From: Caulobacter segnis
GTDB lineage: Bacteria; Pseudomonadota; Alphaproteobacteria; Caulobacterales; Caulobacteraceae
Assembly: GCF_003243465.1 (NCBI RefSeq)
Contig: NZ_QFQZ01000101.1
Location: 1-13,843, forward strand
Length of the DNA stretch: 13,843 nucleotides
Reading direction: 5' to 3'
Shown: positions 7,575-12,847 of the stretch, one piece after another
How the letters are laid out: the number at the start of each line of letters is the position of its first letter
Numbering within the stretch: position 1 is the first letter of the stretch
Translations under genes and position numbers: made by a program
The notes under the pieces: model-generated
What the model saw: only the letters and a program-made list of their open reading frames with translations
What the model was told of the DNA's origin: nothing
Databases searched by the model: none

Positions 7575-8249
7575 ATGGCGAAGCGTTCGTTGATGTCGAA
7601 AGGTCTGAGCGCGTCGCGGCCCATGACCGGCGAAATGGGGGACGAGCGCGCGCTCGTCGCCTTCGATTTCGACGGCACCCTGACGGTCAAGGACAGCTTC
7701 AACACGTTCCTGAAATGGCGGGCCGGACCGCGCCGGTGGACGCGCGGCGTGATCCGGCTGATCCCCGCCCTGATCACCTACGGGTTCGACCGCAACCGTG
7801 GAAAACTCAAGGCCGCCGCCGTTCGCGAGTTCCTAAAAGGGGCCACGATCGCCGAGATCGAGGCTGACGCGCGGGCCTTCGCCCAGGCCTTCGCCCCCTC
7901 CCTGCTACGTCCCGACGCCGTCGCCGTCTGGCGGTCGTGGCGGGCCAAGGGCGCGCGGATCGTGATCGTCACCGCCTCGCCCGAGATCACCGTCGCCCCG
8001 TTCGCGCGAGGGCTCGGAGCAGACCTCCTGATCGGGACGCGGCTGACCTGCTCCGAGGACGGGCGCATCCTCGGCGGGCTCGACGGGGCCAACTGCAGGG
8101 CCATGGAAAAGGTCGTGCGGCTGCAGGAGACCTTCGGCCCCGACGTGCACCTGGCGGCCGCCTATGGCGACACGTCCGGCGACACCGAGATGCTCGCGAT
8201 CGCCGACGAGAAGGGCTATCGGGTCTTCCGGGGCAAGCCGGTCACCTGA
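7575..8249 (+). CDS. cicA: CicA, HAD-superfamily (subfamily IB, phosphoserine-phosphatase-like) phosphotransferase/hydrolase
   Basis: From the chosen start the protein is 224 residues. The HAD catalytic motifs are present: motif I FDFDGTLT with Asp31 (nucleophile) and Asp33, motif II VTASPE, and motif IV GDTSGDTEML for Mg2+ binding. This is the subfamily IB pattern, which includes phosphoserine phosphatase-like enzymes; the substrate is unknown. The position between clpP and clpX on the opposite strand matches Caulobacter cicA, for which correct dosage was reported to matter for growth and cell shape. The start is uncertain. ATG 7575 has GGAAGG only three bases upstream, while ATGs at 7593, 7623 and 7635 have no clear Shine-Dalgarno but lie closer to motif I. 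The open frame also extends upstream to 7458. It converges on clpP with a shared terminator. Confidence 0.9.
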   Translation: MAKRSLMSKGLSASRPMTGEMGDERALVAFDFDGTLTVKDSFNTFLKWRAGPRRWTRGVIRLIPALITYGFDRNRGKLKAAAVREFLKGATIAEIEADARAFAQAFAPSLLRPDAVAVWRSWRAKGARIVIVTASPEITVAPFARGLGADLLIGTRLTCSEDGRILGGLDGANCRAMEKVVRLQETFGPDVHLAAAYGDTSGDTEMLAIADEKGYRVFRGKPVT

Positions 8250-8276
8250 GCGGATTGGTCGCACCCGCCGGGCAAG

Positions 8277-8315
8277 AAAAAAGCCGCCGATCGGATGACC
8301 GGCGGCTCTTCTTTT
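8277..8315. terminator. Bidirectional terminator between cicA and clpP
   Basis: AGCCGCCG (8282-8289) and CGGCGGCT (8300-8307) form an 8-bp stem with a ten-base loop. An A6 run on the left (8277-8282) gives TTTTTT for minus-strand transcripts, and TCTTCTTTT on the right (8307-8315) serves plus-strand transcripts. It lies 27 bases after cicA and 14 bases after the clpP stop, so both convergent genes end here. Confidence 0.88.
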
Positions 8316-8329
8316 AGCCCAGCAGCGCC

Positions 8330-8962
8330 CTATTCGGCGCCGGCCTCGGCCGCCTCACGGGTGTCGTAGACGTGGTCGACCAAGCCCCAGGCCTTAGCTT
8401 CGTCGGCGCTCATGAAGTGGTCGCGGTCCAGGGTGCGCTCGACCTCTTCATAGGTGCGGCCGCAGTGCTTGACGTAGATCTCGTTCAGGCGACGCTTGGT
8501 CTTGATGATGTCCTCGGCGTGGCGCTCGATGTCCGAGGCCTGGCCGCGGAAGCCGCCCGACGGCTGGTGCACCATGATGCGAGCGTTCGGCAGCGAGATA
8601 CGCTGACCGGCGGCGCCGGCGGCCAGGAGCAGGCTGCCCATCGAGGCGGCCATGCCCATGCACACCGTCGAGACCGGGCTCTTGATGTATTGCATCGTGT
8701 CGTAGATCGCGAGACCCGCCGTCACCACGCCGCCCGGCGAGTTGATGTACATGGCGATCTCCTTCTTGGGGTTCTCGGACTCCAGGAAGAGAAGCTGCGC
8801 GCAGATCAGGCTGGCCATGCCGTCCTCGACCGGACCGGTCAGGAAGATGATCCGCTCCTTCAGCAGCCGCGAGAAGATGTCGAACGCGCGCTCGCCGCGG
8901 CTGGTCTGCTCGACCACCATCGGCACGAGGTTCATGGCCGTCGAAACCGGATCGTACATCAT
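8330..8962 (-). CDS. clpP: ClpP, serine peptidase subunit of ClpXP/ClpAP
   Basis: The 210-residue protein is a complete ClpP, the barrel-forming cytoplasmic serine peptidase that degrades proteins delivered by ClpX or ClpA. The catalytic triad is intact: Ser107 in GMAASMGS, His132 in MVHQPSGG and Asp181 in DRDHFM, with the same spacing as E. coli ClpP (25 and 49 residues). The oxyanion loop SPGG is at 75-78. A short N-terminal stretch (to about residue 12) is probably a propeptide. The start is the first of two adjacent ATGs (8962), with AAGGG nine bases upstream. In C. crescentus clpP is monocistronic and heat-inducible. Here the tig terminator and a heat-shock-like promoter upstream, plus a terminator downstream, fit that. 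Confidence 0.98.
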   Translation of the reverse strand: MMYDPVSTAMNLVPMVVEQTSRGERAFDIFSRLLKERIIFLTGPVEDGMASLICAQLLFLESENPKKEIAMYINSPGGVVTAGLAIYDTMQYIKSPVSTVCMGMAASMGSLLLAAGAAGQRISLPNARIMVHQPSGGFRGQASDIERHAEDIIKTKRRLNEIYVKHCGRTYEEVERTLDRDHFMSADEAKAWGLVDHVYDTREAAEAGAE

Positions 8963-8990
8963 GGGGTATCACCCTTTTCGTTTGTGCTGG

Positions 8991-9022
8991 CGGCGCGAAA
9001 ACGAATCAGCCCCCGCGCGCCG
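8991..9022 (-). promoter_or_regulatory. 5'-proximal hairpin in the predicted clpP leader
   Basis: CGGCGCG (8991-8997) and CGCGCCG (9016-9022) are exact 7-base complements with an 18-base loop. In the clpP transcript the stem would begin about four bases from the predicted start (near 9026), ahead of the AAGGG Shine-Dalgarno. Role unknown; the long loop makes it weaker than the lon and tig hairpins. Confidence 0.4.
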
Positions 9023-9032
9023 TCGACAACGC

Positions 9033-9061
9033 ATATCGCGTGGCGCTTAACAGGTTGCAAG
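9033..9061 (-). promoter_or_regulatory. Candidate clpP promoter, heat-shock-like
   Basis: On the minus strand CTTGCA (9061-9056) is followed by a weak -10 CGATAT (9038-9033). The 13 bases CTTGCAACCTGTT (9061-9049) match the lon element at 11 of 13 positions. In C. crescentus the clpP promoter lies just upstream of the gene and is heat-inducible, which fits this location. The leader would be about 64 bases. Confidence 0.55.
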
Positions 9062-9086
9062 GCGCGGGCGAAAACCTCCGAGCATG

Positions 9087-9117
9087 AAAAAAGGCGCGGT
9101 CCTCGCGAACCGCGCCT
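9087..9117 (-). terminator. Intrinsic terminator of tig
   Basis: On the minus strand AGGCGCGGT (9117-9109) pairs with ACCGCGCCT (9100-9092) around an eight-base loop, followed by TTTTTT (9092-9087). It lies 24 bases after the tig stop and 26 bases before the clpP -35, separating the two genes transcriptionally. Confidence 0.93.
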
Positions 9118-9140
9118 CGTCTCGCTGGCCTGGCCCGCGA

Positions 9141-10499
9141 TTAGCCGCCGTAGCCTTCCGGCAGGTCGTCTTCTTCCAGGAGCTCGTCCTTGGAGACTTC
9201 CTTTTCCTCGACCTTGGCCTTGCCGAAGATCAGGTCGACGACCTTGTCTTCGTAGATTGGGGCGCGGAGGGCGGCCTGCAGGTCGGCGCGCTGGCGATAC
9301 ATGTCGAACACCTGCTGGGCTTGCGCGCCGTACTGGCGAGCTTCGCGCATGATGGCGTCGGTCAGTTCCTGGTCGGTGACGACCACGTCGTTCTTGCGGC
9401 CGATCTCGGCGAGCACCAGGCCCAGGCGCACGCGGCGCTCGGCGATCTTGCGGTACTCGTCCTTCAGCTGGTCTTCCGACTTCTCGGCGTCTTCCGGCGG
9501 CAGGCCGCCACGGGCCTTGTCGGCCTCGACCTGTTGCCAGATGCCGGCGAACTCGGCTTCCACCATGCGCGGCGGCAGCGGGAAGTCATGCTTGCTGTCC
9601 AGCACGTCCAGCAGGGCGCGCTTCAGCTTGAAGCGCGACGAGTTGTCGTAGCGGCCCGACAGGTTCGAGCGCAGCAGGTCCTTCAGGGCGGCCAGGTCCA
9701 AGAGGCCCAGGCGCTTGGCCAGCTCGTCGTCGGCCTTGCCATCGACCGGCGCGCGGACTTCGGTCACCTTGGTGGCGAACTCGGCGTCCTTACCGGCCAG
9801 GTCCTTGGCCTGGTATTCTTCCGGGAACTTCACCTTCACGACGACTTCGTCGCCCGGCTTGGCGCCGACCAGCTGGTCTTCGAAGCCCGGGATGAACTGG
9901 CCCGAACCCAGGACCAGCTCAGCGCCCTCGGCCTTGCCGCCGGCGAATTCGACGCCGTCAATGGTGCCAACGAAGTCGATCAGCAGTTGGTCGCCGTCCT
10001 TGGCCTTGACGCTCTTGCCGGTGCGCGGCTCGTAGGTGCGGGCCTGCTTGGCCAGCTCGTCGAGGGCTTCGTCGACTTCCTCGTCGGTGACCTTGTAGAC
10101 CGGCTTGACCAGCTCGATCGACGCCGGGTCGATCGGTTCGAACTCCGGCATCACTTCGACGGCCAGTTCGAAGGCCAGGTCTTCGCCGCCGGCGATGACC
10201 TTGTCCATGTCCGACGAGGGGTTCAGCTCGGGCTGGCCGGCCGGACGCAGCTTGTTCTCTTCCAGGACCTTTTGGGTGGTCTCGTTCAGCGCCTGCTCGA
10301 TGACTTCGCCCATCAGGGCCTTGCCGTACATCCGGCGCACGTGGGCCGTCGGCACCTTGCCCGGACGGAAGCCCTTCACGTTCATCTGCGGGGCGACCTC
10401 GGCGATCCGCGCGTCCAGGCGCGTGGCCAATTCACTGGCGGGCACCGTGACGCCAAAAACGCGGCTGAGGCCTTCGCCCGACTTTTCAACGATCTGCAT
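9141..10499 (-). CDS. tig: Trigger factor, ribosome-associated chaperone and peptidyl-prolyl isomerase
   Basis: The 452-residue protein is a full trigger factor, which binds the ribosome exit tunnel and shields nascent chains. The N-terminal ribosome-binding domain carries the signature GFRPGKVP at 43-50. The FKBP-like isomerase domain spans about 160-250 (KDGDQLLIDFVGTIDG). The C-terminal helical chaperone domain follows and ends in an acidic tail, EEDDLPEGYGG. I chose the ATG at 10499 (MQIVEKSGEG), where family similarity begins. An in-frame ATG two codons upstream (10505) has GAGAAA at a suitable distance and could be used instead; a still longer frame to 10544 is unlikely. It has its own promoter (10605-10634) and a strong terminator. 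The tig-clpP adjacency is conserved in many bacteria, often as an operon but apparently not here. Confidence 0.96.
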   Translation of the reverse strand: MQIVEKSGEGLSRVFGVTVPASELATRLDARIAEVAPQMNVKGFRPGKVPTAHVRRMYGKALMGEVIEQALNETTQKVLEENKLRPAGQPELNPSSDMDKVIAGGEDLAFELAVEVMPEFEPIDPASIELVKPVYKVTDEEVDEALDELAKQARTYEPRTGKSVKAKDGDQLLIDFVGTIDGVEFAGGKAEGAELVLGSGQFIPGFEDQLVGAKPGDEVVVKVKFPEEYQAKDLAGKDAEFATKVTEVRAPVDGKADDELAKRLGLLDLAALKDLLRSNLSGRYDNSSRFKLKRALLDVLDSKHDFPLPPRMVEAEFAGIWQQVEADKARGGLPPEDAEKSEDQLKDEYRKIAERRVRLGLVLAEIGRKNDVVVTDQELTDAIMREARQYGAQAQQVFDMYRQRADLQAALRAPIYEDKVVDLIFGKAKVEEKEVSKDELLEEDDLPEGYGG

Positions 10500-10569
10500 C
10501 GACATTCTTATTTCTCGGGTCCGGGTCGCCGCGCGCCCGAGCACCGCCCTTGGGGTCCAAAAGATCGAC

Positions 10570-10593
10570 GCCGCCCGCGAGGACCGGGGCGGC
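10570..10593 (-). promoter_or_regulatory. 5'-proximal hairpin in the predicted tig leader
   Basis: GCCGCCC (10570-10576) and GGGCGGC (10587-10593) form an exact 7-bp stem with a ten-base loop. In the tig transcript the stem begins about six bases from the predicted start (near 10599). It is followed by GTCGATCTTTT, so a weak attenuator is possible. Its sequence (CCGCCC, then GTCC in the loop, then GGGCGG) resembles the lon leader hairpin. Confidence 0.5.
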
Positions 10594-10604
10594 GAAAGAG
10601 CGCC

Positions 10605-10634
10605 CTTATGTCACGACGTGCGCGAGCATCCAAG
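10605..10634 (-). promoter_or_regulatory. Candidate tig promoter
   Basis: On the minus strand CTTGGAT (10634-10628) is followed after 17 bases by CATAAG (10610-10605). ACATAA (10611-10606) also occurs in the lon candidate at nearly the same distance from CTTG. The leader would be about 100 bases. It sits 13 bases downstream of the tRNA-Leu terminator. Confidence 0.55.
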
Positions 10635-10646
10635 AGCGGCGGCGAT

Positions 10647-10677
10647 AAAACTCACGCGGGCCCGAGAGCCCGATGAG
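10647..10677 (-). terminator. Intrinsic terminator of tRNA-Leu
   Basis: On the minus strand CTCA (10677-10674) pairs with TGAG (10654-10651), and the inner CGGGC pairs with GCCCG around TCTCGG, with a small T/CG internal loop. TTTT (10650-10647) follows immediately. It begins five bases after the tRNA CCA end. Confidence 0.85.
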
Positions 10678-10682
10678 AAGAG

Positions 10683-10767
10683 TGGTGCGGATGAGAGGAC
10701 TCGAACCTCCACGCCTTGCGGCGCTGGAACCTAAATCCAGTGCGTCTACCAGTTTCGCCACATCCGC
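10683..10767 (-). tRNA. tRNA-Leu (anticodon TAG)
   Basis: On the minus strand the acceptor GCGGATG (10767-10761) pairs with CATCCGC near the 3' end. The anticodon stem-loop is CTGGA-TTTAGGT-TCCAG with anticodon TAG. A long variable arm (CGCC-GCAA-GGCG) marks a class II tRNA, as expected for leucine. The T loop is GGTTCGAGTCC, with discriminator A and encoded CCA (10685-10683). Length is 85 bases. It reads CUN-type leucine codons. Confidence 0.97.
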
Positions 10768-10776
10768 GCGTGACCG

Positions 10777-10805
10777 GCATTACGGACTTGAAGCGCGCCG
10801 CGCAA
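10777..10805 (-). promoter_or_regulatory. Weak candidate promoter for tRNA-Leu
   Basis: On the minus strand TTGCGC (10805-10800) and TAATGC (10782-10777) are spaced 17 bases apart, giving a start about three bases before the mature tRNA. Both boxes are poor, so readthrough from the nnr operon, which has no clear terminator in the 44-base gap, is an alternative. Confidence 0.28.
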
Positions 10806-10811
10806 GTGCGC

Positions 10812-12263
10812 TCAGCGTTTCCCGTAGAGGCCAGACAACACGGCTGGCGCGAGACCTGGGAGATCCTCGGCGATCAGGCCCGGGCCGTGGCGCGCGCCGC
10901 ACGCCGCATGAATCCAAGCCCCCGCGCAGGCCGCCTCGAAGCTTTCCATGCCCTGCGCGATCAGGCCGCCGATGAAGCCGGCGAGCACATCGCCGGATCC
11001 CGCGGTCGCCAACCAGGGTTTCCCGTTCAGCAGCACCGAGGCCCGGCCGTCGGGCGCGGCGACGACCGTGTCCGCCCCCTTCAACAGCACCACCGCCCCG
11101 GCGCGCGCCGCAGCCTCGCGGGCGGCCGTGATCCGTTCCGGCGACTTCGCCAGAACGCCTGGAAAGACGCGCTCGAACTCTCCGGGATGCGGCGTCAGCA
11201 CGTCGTCGCGATCGAGACAGGCGAATAGGTCTTCGGGGTCATAGCGGAAACTGGTCAGGGCGTCGGCGTCGACCACAAGCGCCGCGCCCGTCCGCGCCAG
11301 CGCCTGCAGATTGCGCGCCGTGACCTCGCCGACACCCGCCGCCGGGCCGATGATCACCACATCCGCGTCCTCGGACGCCGCCGCCAAATCGGCGTCCGAC
11401 TCGAACGGCGCGAGCATGATCGCCTCCAGGTGCGCGGCGTTGACCGCCAAGGCCCCCGGCGGAGACAACACCGTCACTGCGCCGGCGCCGATCCTCAGCC
11501 CCCCACGCGCGGAAAGTCGGGCCGCGCCCGTGCTCCACGCTTCGCCGCTGACAACCTTCAGCCGCCCGCGACTGTGCTTGTGAGCGTCGAAGGCCGGCCA
11601 TGGAAAGCGCGCGAGCCAAAGCTGCGGGTCATTTTCGAACAGCTCGACGGCCTCGTCCGTCTGCAGCCCGATGTCAGCCAGCACCACCTCTCCGCAGGCC
11701 TGCCGTCCCTCGGCCAAGACATGCGCCGGCTTACGGCGGTGGAAGGTCACGGTCATCCCGGCGCGGAAGGCGACGTCTCCGACCACGCGTCCGGTGTCGC
11801 CGTGAACGCCTGACGGCGTATCGACCGCCACGATGGTCAAAGCCAGGTCGCGGCTGGCCCGCGCCAGATTCGCCACCTCGCCCTCAAGCGGTCGCGACAG
11901 GCCCGCGCCGAACAAGGCGTCTATATAAAGAGCTCCGCGTGCTGGTCGCGAGGACAGAGGGCGAACCGCCTCATCCCATCGCGCGGCGGCCCAGCGCGCC
12001 GCGTCGGTCGAGGGCGGATAGGCGGCCTCGACGACCACGGACCACCCGCGGTCCCGCAGGTGACGGGCGGCGACATAGCCATCGCCGCCGTTGTCGCCGG
12101 GGCCGCACCAGACAACGACGGGCTGACGCGCGTAGCGCGCGTCGACCGCGGTCGCGACCGCCTCCCCAGCCCGCTCCATCAGCACCTGGGTCGGCGTACC
12201 GTTCGCGACGGCGGCGCGATCGGCGGCGGCCATCTGGGCGACGGTCAGGATCTCTCGCGCCAC
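10812..12263 (-). CDS. nnr: Bifunctional NAD(P)H-hydrate epimerase / ADP-dependent NAD(P)H-hydrate dehydratase
   Basis: The 483-residue protein repairs damaged NAD(P)H hydrates in the cytoplasm. The N-terminal YjeF domain (1-215) is the epimerase, with CGPGDNGGDGYV at 53-64, catalytic-region Asp115 (IDALFGAGL) and VDTPSGVHGDTG at 147-158. The C-terminal ribokinase-fold dehydratase (about 225-480) has KHSRGRLKVVSG at 229-240, GPAAG at 306-310, TPHPGEF at 357-363, KGADTVV at 395-401 and GSGDVLAG at 422-429. Length and order are typical of the fused bacterial enzyme. The GTG start has an AAGGAG Shine-Dalgarno five bases upstream that overlaps the stop of the preceding phosphatase gene, so translational coupling is likely. 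It is last in a three-gene minus-strand run. Confidence 0.95.
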   Translation of the reverse strand: MAREILTVAQMAAADRAAVANGTPTQVLMERAGEAVATAVDARYARQPVVVWCGPGDNGGDGYVAARHLRDRGWSVVVEAAYPPSTDAARWAAARWDEAVRPLSSRPARGALYIDALFGAGLSRPLEGEVANLARASRDLALTIVAVDTPSGVHGDTGRVVGDVAFRAGMTVTFHRRKPAHVLAEGRQACGEVVLADIGLQTDEAVELFENDPQLWLARFPWPAFDAHKHSRGRLKVVSGEAWSTGAARLSARGGLRIGAGAVTVLSPPGALAVNAAHLEAIMLAPFESDADLAAASEDADVVIIGPAAGVGEVTARNLQALARTGAALVVDADALTSFRYDPEDLFACLDRDDVLTPHPGEFERVFPGVLAKSPERITAAREAAARAGAVVLLKGADTVVAAPDGRASVLLNGKPWLATAGSGDVLAGFIGGLIAQGMESFEAACAGAWIHAACGARHGPGLIAEDLPGLAPAVLSGLYGKR

Positions 12264-12268
12264 AGCGA

Positions 12269-12274
12269 CTCCTT
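12269..12274 (-). promoter_or_regulatory. nnr ribosome-binding site overlapping the upstream stop codon
   Basis: The minus strand reads TGAAGGAG: the TGA stop (12276-12274) of the phosphatase gene shares its last A with AAGGAG (12274-12269). The GTG start of nnr follows after five bases. This fixes the GTG as the start and suggests the two genes are translated in a coupled way. Confidence 0.8.
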
Positions 12275-12843
12275 CAAAGCACTTGGCTCTGAGCTTCGCG
12301 CCCTTTCTCCGCCAGGATCAAGCGGCCCTGCTCGACGCGGAACACGGTCCGCGAGCAATGATCCGGCCGAAAGACCACGACGTCTTCGCCACCCGTTGCT
12401 GTAGCGACCGCCGCGTTCAGGGCGACGAAGTGACTGAACACCGCCGCGCCTTCGTGTTCCAACAGGGCGGCGGCCACAGAGCGCGCCCAAGCTGCATAGT
12501 CCCGATCGCCCACGATGTCGGCCCAACGGCCGGTGAATGCCTGCCGCAGCCAGGCGGGCCTTTCGGCGCCGGACAGGACGGCCGGCGTCGGGATTTCCCC
12601 CACGCGAGGATCGATCTCCACCGCGACACCCAGCATCTCGGCCAGCGGCGCGGCGGTCTCCCGGCAGCGGCGCAGAGGCGATGACACCACGCGGCGCGGC
12701 CGCGCCCCCGGCGGCAACGCCGCGATCTCGCGAGCGACCGCCCTCGCCTGCTCCAGGCCCAGCCCGTCCAGGCCCGGATCGTCGTCGGCTCCGCCCCAGG
12801 TCGAGGCCGGCTTGCCGTGACGGATGACGTGAACGAGTCCCAT
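12274..12843 (-). CDS. Histidine phosphatase family protein (phosphoglycerate mutase-like)
   Basis: The 189-residue protein belongs to the histidine phosphatase superfamily, which uses a phosphohistidine intermediate. Visible catalytic residues are Arg8-His9-Gly10 in the RHG motif at the N-terminus, Arg58 in SSPLRRCRETA, acidic Glu83 in VGEIPTP and the second histidine His138 in VFSHFVALNA. No signal peptide is seen, so it is probably cytoplasmic. The substrate cannot be predicted; relatives act on sugar phosphates, nucleotides or proteins. The ATG at 12843 places the RHG motif at the usual distance from the N-terminus. The frame stays open upstream to 12990, but that part overlaps the previous gene and has no family similarity. 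The start lies four bases after the thiolase-like stop, indicating an operon. Confidence 0.9.
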   Translation of the reverse strand: MGLVHVIRHGKPASTWGGADDDPGLDGLGLEQARAVAREIAALPPGARPRRVVSSPLRRCRETAAPLAEMLGVAVEIDPRVGEIPTPAVLSGAERPAWLRQAFTGRWADIVGDRDYAAWARSVAAALLEHEGAAVFSHFVALNAAVATATGGEDVVVFRPDHCSRTVFRVEQGRLILAEKGREAQSQVL

Positions 12844-12847
12844 GCGT

